Shown: piece by piece, positions 1 through 4,912 of the stretch | Layout: each line of letters begins with the position of its first letter | How positions within the stretch are numbered: position 1 is the first letter of the stretch | Assembly (NCBI GenBank): GCA_003565575.1 | Contig: PXBV01000384.1 | Span: 1 to 5,014 of the forward strand | Direction: 5' to 3' | Source: Psychroflexus sp. | Lineage (GTDB): Bacteria > Bacteroidota > Bacteroidia > Flavobacteriales > Flavobacteriaceae | Length of the DNA stretch: 5,014 nt | The notes under the pieces: generated by a model | Databases searched by the model: none | The model's input: the letters and a program-made list of their open reading frames with translations, nothing else | Told to the model about the DNA's origin: nothing | Position numbers and translations under genes: made by a program

Positions 1-660
1 CTTAAAATAATGGATGGAACTCATTTTTCGCCAAAAAATATAGAGAATGGAGATTTTAAATATATCACAGCTAAAAATATAAAAGAAGGAAGAATTGATT
101 TAAAAAAACTTTCTTACGTAACAAAAGAAGACCATTTAGCAATATATGCCAGATGTGACGTGAAAAAGGGTGATATTCTGTACATAAAAGATGGTGCTAC
201 TACAGGCAGAGCTGCAATTAATAATTTTGACGAAGAATTTTCACTATTGTCTAGCGTAGGTGTATTTAGAACTTCACATAATCTAATAATCCCAAAATTT
301 TTAGAACATTATTTAAACGCACAGATAACAAGAAATAGAATGCTCAGCAATATCGCTGGAGTTGCAATAACAAGGCTAACACTTGTAAAACTTAATAACT
401 CTGTATTTATCATTTGCTCACCAAAAGAACAACACCAAATCGTTAAAGAAATCGAATCCCGTTTGTCAGTTTGTGATGCTGTAGAGCAAAATATTAGCGA
501 GAGTTTGGAAAAAGCTAAAGCCTTACGCCAGAGTATTCTTAAAAAAGCCTTTGAGGGTAAATTGTTAAGTGAAGAAGAAATTGCTCAATGCAAAGCTCAG
601 CCCGATTATGAGCCAGCTAGTGTGTTGTTGGAAAAAATAAAAAAAGAGAAAAAGAAGTAG
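1..660 (+). CDS. hsdS: Type I restriction-modification specificity subunit HsdS, C-terminal part (5' end outside window)
   Basis: HsdS supplies DNA sequence recognition to the type I methyltransferase (M2S) and restriction (R2M2S) complexes. The reading frame is open from the first base (LKI before the first visible Met), so the gene begins upstream and the ATG at 10 is internal: DGTHFSPKN is typical of the beginning of a target-recognition domain (TRD), not of a protein N-terminus. About 219 residues are visible. Counting from that Met, residues ~1-135 form one TRD, with the typical YIKDGATTGR segment at ~58-67. Residues ~138-186 form the conserved C-terminal region, KEQHQIVKEIE followed by a coiled-coil helix ending in LRQSILKKAFEGKLL. 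Full HsdS proteins are usually ~400-450 residues with two TRDs, so this is probably the second TRD. The lysine-rich tail ends at TAG 660. A rhuM-like gene follows after 38 nt and hsdM comes further downstream. The recognition site cannot be read from sequence alone. Confidence 0.93.
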   Translation, partial: LKIMDGTHFSPKNIENGDFKYITAKNIKEGRIDLKKLSYVTKEDHLAIYARCDVKKGDILYIKDGATTGRAAINNFDEEFSLLSSVGVFRTSHNLIIPKFLEHYLNAQITRNRMLSNIAGVAITRLTLVKLNNSVFIICSPKEQHQIVKEIESRLSVCDAVEQNISESLEKAKALRQSILKKAFEGKLLSEEEIAQCKAQPDYEPASVLLEKIKKEKKK

Positions 661-667
661 CTACTTG

Positions 668-680
668 TGCAAAAATTGCA
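668..680. repeat. Small palindrome TGCAA-AAA-TTGCA between hsdS and rhuM
   Basis: A perfect 5-bp inverted repeat with a 3-nt A loop occupies the middle of the 38-nt gap between the hsdS stop and the rhuM start. A short flanking ACT/AGT match (663-665 with 683-685) could extend it across an internal loop. There is no T-run after it, so it is not a normal intrinsic terminator. It could be an operator for an HTH protein or a chance palindrome in AT-rich DNA. No function is claimed. Confidence 0.3.
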
Positions 681-1103
681 ATAGTTGGAAAAAAATAGAT
701 GGATAAACAAAACCAAATAGAGATTTACAAAGCCAATGATGGTACTACTCAAATTAACGTACAATTTGAGCAGGATACGGTTTGGCTTACTCAAGCACAA
801 ATGGCAGAACTTTTTGAGACTACACCTCAAAATATTACCATGCATCTAAAAAGTGTGTACAAAGACCAAGAATTGGATGAAAAAGCAACTTGTAAGGATT
901 TCTTACAAGTTCGAAAAGAAGGAACAAGAACCGTAAAACGAAAGCAGCTACATTATAATTTGGATTCCATAATCTCGGTGGGTTATCGTGTAAAATCTAA
1001 ACGGGCAACACAATTTCGAATATGGGCAAATCGTGTTTTAAAAGACTATTTGGTAAAAGGATATGCCGTTAACGAAAAACGTTTGGCGCAAAAAGAACAA
1101 GAA

Positions 1104-1129
1104 GCCACAGCGTGGCAACATATTAATAG
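1104..1129 (+). repeat. Left outer hairpin GCCAC-AGC-GTGGC plus 10-mer ATATTAATAG
   Basis: A perfect 5-bp stem with a 3-nt loop occupies 1104-1116. Three nt later comes ATATTAATAG (1120-1129). The same arrangement, hairpin then 3 nt then the identical 10-mer, occurs in reverse complement at 1708-1733, so this is one half of an outer inverted pair. The hairpin begins at the codon where RhuM similarity ends, marking the likely left edge of the element. Confidence 0.7.
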
Positions 1130-1152
1130 CAAGCGTGTTCATTACAAAATTC

Positions 1153-1167
1153 AGCTCCATAGGAGCG
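1153..1167 (+). repeat. Left inner hairpin GCTCC-ATA-GGAGC, one arm of a perfect 15-nt inverted repeat
   Basis: AGCTCCATAGGAGCG folds into a 5-bp stem with an ATA loop (1154-1166). The full 15 nt recur exactly in reverse complement at 1644-1658. The pair closely brackets tnpA: this copy ends 14 nt before the ATG at 1182. In known IS200-type elements, hairpins near the 5' end are bound by the transposase and can also limit its expression; either role here is inference. Confidence 0.8.
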
Positions 1168-1181
1168 TCATATAATTAAAA

Positions 1182-1640
1182 ATGGCAAATACATATACCC
1201 AATTATATTTCCACATAGTTTTTGCAGTAAAAGGCAGGCAAAACCACATTTCAAAAAAATGGAAAGACGAATTGTATAAATATATAACAGGCATCGTAAC
1301 CAATAGGAATCAAAAAATGATGATTATAAATGGAATGCCGGATCATATTCATATTTTAGTAGGCACAAAACCAAATTGTAATTTATCAGATTTGGTTCGA
1401 GATATTAAAGCCAACGCATCAAAATGGATAAATGAGAAAAAATTTGTAAACGGCAAATTTGAATGGCAAACAGGATTTGGAGCTTTCACAATAGGTCAAT
1501 CTCAAATCCCAAAAATCTTGAATTACATAAAAGCTCAAGAAGAACATCATAAAAAGAAATCTTTTAAAGAAGAATACATTGACTTTTTAAATGCTTATCA
1601 GATTGATTATAAAAATGAATATTTATTTACAGATGATTGA
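1182..1640 (+). CDS. tnpA: IS200/IS605-type Y1 (HUH) transposase
   Basis: This 152-residue protein has the normal length for an IS200-type Y1 transposase, a HUH-fold nuclease that cuts and rejoins single-stranded DNA through a transient 5'-phosphotyrosine link. The start MANTYTQLYFHIVF is the usual beginning of the family. The metal-binding HUH motif is at residues 52-60 (MPDHIHILV; H55 and H57). The probable catalytic tyrosine is Y115 in NYIKAQEEHH, followed by the conserved KKKSFKEEY segment at ~124-132. WQTGFGAF at 95-102 is another family signature. All key residues are present and the frame is unbroken, so the enzyme may be active. The ATG at 1182 follows an A/T-rich leader 14 nt after the left inner repeat; the TGA is 3 nt before the right inner repeat. 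No tnpB is associated, as in IS200 proper and in REP-associated transposases. Sequence alone does not decide between a self-mobile IS200 and a RAYT. Confidence 0.93.
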   Translation: MANTYTQLYFHIVFAVKGRQNHISKKWKDELYKYITGIVTNRNQKMMIINGMPDHIHILVGTKPNCNLSDLVRDIKANASKWINEKKFVNGKFEWQTGFGAFTIGQSQIPKILNYIKAQEEHHKKKSFKEEYIDFLNAYQIDYKNEYLFTDD

Positions 1641-1643
1641 TTT

Positions 1644-1658
1644 CGCTCCTATGGAGCT
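1644..1658 (-). repeat. Right inner hairpin GCTCC-TAT-GGAGC, second arm of the 15-nt inverted repeat
   Basis: This is the exact reverse complement of 1153-1167 and begins 3 nt after the tnpA stop codon. The stem occupies 1645-1649 and 1653-1657. It is not followed by a T-run, so a role as element end or TnpA binding site fits better than a factor-independent terminator. Confidence 0.8.
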
Positions 1659-1669
1659 ATTCATATTTC

Positions 1670-1682
1670 GCACCGCTGGTGC
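1670..1682. repeat. Right middle hairpin GCACC-GCT-GGTGC
   Basis: A perfect 5-bp stem with a 3-nt loop, 12 nt beyond the right inner hairpin. Read on the minus strand its loop is AGC, the same as the left outer hairpin at 1104-1116, while its stem differs from that hairpin at two base pairs with both partners changed. It has the same stem as the hairpin at 1721-1733, which lies 38 nt further right. Confidence 0.7.
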
Positions 1683-1707
1683 TTAATAAATCAACGAAAC
1701 AAAACAA

Positions 1708-1733
1708 CTATTAATATAACGCACCGCCGGTGC
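1708..1733 (-). repeat. Right outer hairpin GCACC-GCC-GGTGC plus inverted 10-mer
   Basis: The hairpin is at 1721-1733. Read on the minus strand it is followed after 3 nt by ATATTAATAG (1717 down to 1708), mirroring 1104-1129. It probably marks the right edge of the element and sits only 12 nt before the hsdM ATG. Confidence 0.7.
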
Positions 1734-1745
1734 TATGAAAATAAA

Positions 1746-3269
1746 ATGACAGACTCAACAATAATATCAAAAATATGGAACCTAGCCAGCGTACTACGTG
1801 ATGATGGTGTAGGCTATGGAGATTACTTAGAGCAAATTACCTATTTGTTATTTCTAAAGATGGCAGATGAACTCAACAAGCCACCGTATAATAAGGGTTT
1901 AAAGTTTCCTAAGCTTAAAGATGTAGAAGGCAATGAAGTAGAAGACGCAGAAGTTGCTAATTGGGAAACCCTATCTAGCAAACGAGGAGCAGACTTAGAA
2001 TCTTTTTATGTTCAATTACTAAGGACTTTATCTACAGAAAAAGGGACGCTTGGTCAAATCTTTACCAAAAGTCAAAATAAGATACAAGACCCAGCTAAAC
2101 TTTTAAAAGTCATCAATCTTATAGACAAAGAAGATTGGTCGATGATGGGAGCAGATATCAAGGGTAAAATTTATGAAGGGCTTTTAGAAAAAAATGCAGA
2201 AGATACCAAAAGTGGCGCAGGGCAATACTTTACTCCTAGAGCATTGATAAGAACAATGGTAGCCTGTGTTCAGCCCAAACCTTTAAAAACCATTTCAGAC
2301 CCTGCATGTGGTACAGGCGGTTTCTTTTTAGCCGCTTATGACTGGATAGTTGAGAATCACAGCCTAGACCGAGAAGAAAAAGAATTCATTAAAAACAAAA
2401 CTTTTTATGGTAACGAAATAGTTGCCAACACCCGTAGAATGTGTTTAATGAATATGTATTTACATAACATTGGTGAAATTGATGGAGAATCATTTATAAG
2501 CCCAAATGATGCCTTAGTCTCAGATGATGGTACTCGGTATGATTACGTGTTGGCTAATCCACCTTTTGGAAAGAAAAGCACCATGACTTCAACTAATGAA
2601 CAGGGTGAGGTTGAAAAAGAAGATTTAAGTTATAATCGTCAGGATTTTTGGGAGACTACTTCAAATAAACAACTAAACTTTTTACAGCACATAAAAACAC
2701 AATTAAAAATTGATGGTGAAGCAGCTGTTGTTCTTCCTGATAATGTATTGTTTGAAGGAGGTGCTGGAGAGGAAGTGAGAAAGCAATTATTAAAAACAAC
2801 AAACTTACATACCATACTAAGACTACCAACTGGGATTTTTTATGCACAAGGGGTGAAAGCCAATGTGTTGTTTTTTACTAATAAACCAGCAAGTAAAGAA
2901 GCTTGGACAAAAGAAATCTGGTTTTATGATTACAGAACAAACGTTCATCATACGCCTAAGAAGAGTCCAATGCGTGAAGAACATTTAAATGAATTTGTTG
3001 AGCTCTATAATGGGAAAAATATTAACAAAAGGGAAGAAACTTGGAGCGAAGATAATCAGGATGGGAGATGGAAAAAATATACTTACGACGAAGTCATTGC
3101 CAGAGATAAGACAAGCCTGGACATATTTTGGTTGAGAGATAAAAGCTTAACTGACTTAGAAAATTTACCTGACCCCGATATTTTAGCCAATGAGATTATG
3201 GAAAACCTAGAATCTGGACTAAATAGCTTTAGAAGCATTGTTGAGGTTATTCAAGAGGATGAAGAGTGA
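1746..3269 (+). CDS. hsdM: Type I restriction-modification DNA methyltransferase subunit HsdM
   Basis: HsdM transfers a methyl group from S-adenosylmethionine to the N6 of adenine at sites chosen by HsdS, and is required for both modification and restriction by type I complexes. The 507-residue length is normal for the family. Residues ~1-145 form the helical N-terminal HsdM domain (WNLASVLRDDGVGYGDYLEQ, then YLLFLKMADE). GQYFTPR at 159-165 precedes the catalytic domain. The AdoMet-binding motif I is DPACGTGGF at 185-193, and the N6-adenine methylase catalytic motif IV is NPPF at 271-274. Both are intact, so activity is expected. The ATG at 1746 is chosen because MTDSTIISKIWNLASVLRDD is the standard family start. 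The leader is A-rich without a clear ribosome-binding site, and a 4-codon ORF (ATG 1735, TGA 1747-1749) overlaps the start. The transposable element separates this gene from hsdS, so its transcription may depend on readthrough from upstream or on a promoter within the element; no strong promoter match is seen. No hsdR follows. Confidence 0.98.
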   Translation: MTDSTIISKIWNLASVLRDDGVGYGDYLEQITYLLFLKMADELNKPPYNKGLKFPKLKDVEGNEVEDAEVANWETLSSKRGADLESFYVQLLRTLSTEKGTLGQIFTKSQNKIQDPAKLLKVINLIDKEDWSMMGADIKGKIYEGLLEKNAEDTKSGAGQYFTPRALIRTMVACVQPKPLKTISDPACGTGGFFLAAYDWIVENHSLDREEKEFIKNKTFYGNEIVANTRRMCLMNMYLHNIGEIDGESFISPNDALVSDDGTRYDYVLANPPFGKKSTMTSTNEQGEVEKEDLSYNRQDFWETTSNKQLNFLQHIKTQLKIDGEAAVVLPDNVLFEGGAGEEVRKQLLKTTNLHTILRLPTGIFYAQGVKANVLFFTNKPASKEAWTKEIWFYDYRTNVHHTPKKSPMREEHLNEFVELYNGKNINKREETWSEDNQDGRWKKYTYDEVIARDKTSLDIFWLRDKSLTDLENLPDPDILANEIMENLESGLNSFRSIVEVIQEDEE

Positions 3270-3527
3270 AAAGTTTATTCAAAATGTAGCCTTCCCCTTT
3301 TTAGGACGAGTCAAACATTCGATGCAACTTAGGAAGCAAGTGTTGAATACTCCCTCTGGCTTTACATGGACGGCTCTTTTATATCCATTCTTTATTTATT
3401 TTACTAAGTTTTCAATCTCAAACATCCAATTTACAACCAGAAAATGAATTATATTTAGCCAAAAGCGTATATTAGTCAAAAGCTTTTATGAGCTCAAATG
3501 ATGTTGTAATTCTAATTCTATTTTCAA
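3270..3527. other. Intergenic region between hsdM and the GH109-type gene; no convincing gene
   Basis: The 258 nt hold no ORF I can recognise. The first ~110 nt (about 3285-3380) are less AT-rich than the rest: I count 40 G+C in the 90 bases 3291-3380. They can be read open on both strands; on the minus strand a startless ~38-codon frame ends with TGA at 3281-3279, its last residues being LTRPKKGKATF. This may be a fossil or a dispersed repeat, but no identity is claimed. The remainder is very AT-rich and carries a short direct repeat (3455-3483). I see no intrinsic terminator for hsdM: no G+C stem followed by a T-run. A -7-like TATATTTA at 3450-3457 differs by one base from the Bacteroidota TAnnTTTG consensus but lacks a good TTG partner upstream. 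Confidence 0.5.
3455..3487 (+). repeat. Direct repeat TTAGYCAAAAGC (x2, 17-nt period) with AAAAGCTTTT palindrome
   Basis: TTAGCCAAAAGC (3455-3466) and TTAGTCAAAAGC (3472-3483) differ at one position and are spaced start to start by 17 nt. The second overlaps the perfect 10-bp palindrome AAAAGCTTTT (3478-3487). They lie 41-73 nt upstream of the GH109-type start codon, a plausible place for an operator. A regulatory role is inference, and AT-rich DNA gives such repeats by chance fairly often. Confidence 0.35.
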
Positions 3528-4883
3528 ATGCATAACTCCCATTCAAGAAGAGATTTTGTAAAACACATGGCAATAGCTTCTGCAGGACTATCTTTAGCGC
3601 CAAGTTTGTCTTTCAGGGGAAACTTAACGGATGAAAAGGTGAAATTAGCCTTTATTGGTGTTGGCCTTAGAGGGACAGAACACCTTAAAAACGCACTTCT
3701 TCGCGAGGACGTAGACATTGTTGCGATAGGCGATACAGACCCAGACCGAATTGACCTTGCTTTGAAACTCATTAGCGAAGCAGGTTTTGAAAAACCAAAG
3801 GTATTTGATAAAAGCGCTTATGATTATCGCAATTTATTGGAGCTGGAGGCTATAGATGGCGTTATTATTTCGACACCTTGGCTTTGGCATACGCGCATGG
3901 CCGTAGATGCCATGAAGGCGGGGAAGTATACTGGGCTTGAAGTGTCTGCTGCCAATACATTGGAAGAATGTTGGGACTTGGTAAATACTCACGAAGATAC
4001 AGGAAGCCATCTGATGATTCTTGAAAATGTAAACTACAGGCGTGATGTTCTAGCTGTGCTCAATATGGTAAAACAAAATCTGTTTGGTGAAATGTTGCAT
4101 TTTCGCTGTGGCTACAAACACGATTTAAGAGGCGTAAAATTCAATGATGGAAAAACTGCTTACGGCAAAGGCGCAGAATTTGGTGAAAAGGGCATATCTG
4201 AATCCAAGTGGAGAACCAAACATTCTCTAATGAGAAACGCCGATGTCTATCCTACTCATGGCTTAGGTCCTGTAGCCGCTATGATTGATATCAACCGGGG
4301 TAATCGGTTTTTGTCTATGTCCTCTTACGCCACAAAAAGTGTAGGCTTGAATAAATACATTATAGAAAATGGCGGTAAAGACCATCCCAACGCTAAGCTG
4401 AAGTGGAAACAAGGAGACATTATCACTTCAACCATCAAAACCGCTAATGGAGAAACCATTATTGTCACTCACGATGTCAATTCTCCACGTCCGTATTCAC
4501 TCGGATTTCAAGTTCAAGGTGCGCAAGGTCTCGCCGATTTTGATTACCACACCCAGCGCATTCATATAGAAGGTCAATCAGCAGATCATCAATGGGAAGC
4601 TATGGAGTCTTGGCTAGAGAAATATGACCATCCACTTTGGAAAAAATATGGAGAATTTGCCACTCAAGCAGGTCATGGTGGTATCGACTTTTTTGTCCTG
4701 CATGATTTTGTAGAAGCGGTAAAAACCAATACTGCTCCATCTATGGATGTGTATGATGCAGCCGCTTGGAGTGCTGTAACTCCACTTTCTGAAATTTCTA
4801 TTGAAAATAATGGTGCTCCACAAGATTTTCCAGACTTTACCAGAGGAAATTGGATCAAACGTAAACCATATCCTTGGGTGTGA
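3528..4883 (+). CDS. Tat-exported GH109-type glycosidase (Gfo/Idh/MocA oxidoreductase fold), probable alpha-N-acetylgalactosaminidase
   Basis: This 451-residue protein matches the GH109 group, whose characterised members remove terminal alpha-N-acetylgalactosamine using tightly bound NAD in an oxidation-elimination-addition-reduction cycle. The N-terminus carries a twin-arginine signal, SRRDFVK at residues 6-12, followed by a hydrophobic stretch to ~29, so the protein should be exported already folded with its cofactor. This signal also supports ATG 3528 as the start. The Rossmann dinucleotide-binding motif is FIGVGLRG at 42-49 (G44, G46, G49). Further family signatures are STPWLWH (115-121), LEVSAANTLEECWD (137-150), ENVNYRRDVLAVLNM (166-180), YPTHGLGPVA (241-250), GHGGIDF (382-388) and APQDFPDFTRGNW (430-442). 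Y170 and H244 are candidate active-site residues by motif context only. Length is near that of known GH109 enzymes. Many GH109-like proteins are untested and some may act on other glycosides, so the fold and family are firm but the exact substrate is not. A nucleotidyltransferase gene follows after 29 nt, probably in the same transcript. Confidence 0.92.
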   Translation: MHNSHSRRDFVKHMAIASAGLSLAPSLSFRGNLTDEKVKLAFIGVGLRGTEHLKNALLREDVDIVAIGDTDPDRIDLALKLISEAGFEKPKVFDKSAYDYRNLLELEAIDGVIISTPWLWHTRMAVDAMKAGKYTGLEVSAANTLEECWDLVNTHEDTGSHLMILENVNYRRDVLAVLNMVKQNLFGEMLHFRCGYKHDLRGVKFNDGKTAYGKGAEFGEKGISESKWRTKHSLMRNADVYPTHGLGPVAAMIDINRGNRFLSMSSYATKSVGLNKYIIENGGKDHPNAKLKWKQGDIITSTIKTANGETIIVTHDVNSPRPYSLGFQVQGAQGLADFDYHTQRIHIEGQSADHQWEAMESWLEKYDHPLWKKYGEFATQAGHGGIDFFVLHDFVEAVKTNTAPSMDVYDAAAWSAVTPLSEISIENNGAPQDFPDFTRGNWIKRKPYPWV

Positions 4884-4912
4884 ATCTTTAATACTGAATT
4901 GAATAATTGACA

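Larger units (their letters stand above)
699..1175 (+). pseudogene. RhuM-like (Virulence_RhuM family) gene, truncated by a transposable element
   Basis: The protein starts MDKQNQIEIYKANDGT and matches the N-terminal part of RhuM-family proteins. These are named after a Salmonella pathogenicity-island gene and are commonly found inside type I restriction-modification operons; their biochemical role is not established. Residues ~28-55 (VWLTQAQMAELFETTPQNIT) look like a helix-turn-helix. The stretch SVGYRVKSKRATQFRIWANR at ~93-112 and DYLVKGYAVNEKRLAQKEQE at ~116-135 are family hallmarks. Recognisable sequence stops at E135 (codon 1101-1103). The next codon, GCC at 1104, is the first base triplet of a 13-nt hairpin belonging to the element downstream. 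The final 23 codons (136-158, to TAA at 1173-1175) are therefore read from element DNA. Full-length members are usually around 300 residues or more, so over half is lost, and no 3' remnant is seen after the element before hsdM begins at 1746. A folded, DNA-binding N-terminal stub might still be made. Confidence 0.85.
1104..1733 (+). mobile_element. IS200/IS605-like (possibly RAYT/REP-type) element with flanking mini-hairpins
   Basis: I infer a ~630-bp element from three observations. It contains a complete Y1 transposase gene at 1182-1640. Palindromes cluster on both sides (1104-1116 and 1154-1166 on the left; 1645-1657, 1670-1682 and 1721-1733 on the right). RhuM homology ends exactly at the first palindrome. 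IS200/IS605 elements have no classical terminal inverted repeats or target duplications; they use subterminal hairpins recognised as single-stranded DNA, which fits. REP-associated tyrosine transposases are similarly flanked by short palindromic doublets. Exact cleavage positions cannot be fixed: they may lie several bases outside the hairpins, which on the right would approach the hsdM start codon 12 nt away. Because rhuM does not resume on the right, either insertion was accompanied by a deletion or flanking DNA was lost later. Confidence 0.75.

Noticed and set aside
606..845. 79-aa minus-strand ORF over the hsdS/rhuM junction
   Set aside because: It is antisense to hsdS and rhuM coding sequence, is dominated by Phe/Leu/Ser from complementary A-rich codons, and matches no family I recognise.
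1129..1140. Degenerate extra hairpin (GCAAGCGTGTTC) between the two left hairpins, as a counterpart to the third right hairpin
   Set aside because: It resembles the reverse complement of 1670-1682 only if several deletions are allowed, and it does not form a stable stem.
1645..1733. Hairpins after tnpA as intrinsic terminators
   Set aside because: The stems are only 5 bp and none is followed by a T-run; they are better explained as element-end hairpins.
1104..1733. CRISPR-like repeat array
   Set aside because: The repeated units are short palindromes with different stems and no regular repeat-spacer pattern; no cas genes are present.
1735..1749. Four-codon ORF (MKIK) whose TGA overlaps the hsdM ATG
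   Set aside because: It could couple translation or be the last codons of the lost rhuM, but it is too short to separate from chance in A-rich DNA.
2656..2847. 63-aa minus-strand ORF inside hsdM
   Set aside because: It lies wholly within the strongly conserved hsdM frame, and its hydrophobic composition is what the antisense of this region gives.
3238..3447. 69-aa + strand ORF overlapping the hsdM 3' end
   Set aside because: It starts inside hsdM out of frame, has no recognisable domain and spans the composition change near 3380. The patch is discussed as a possible fossil rather than called as a gene.
3524..3772. 82-aa minus-strand ORF over the start of the GH109-type gene
   Set aside because: It is antisense to the Tat signal and Rossmann motif coding region, with no family resemblance.
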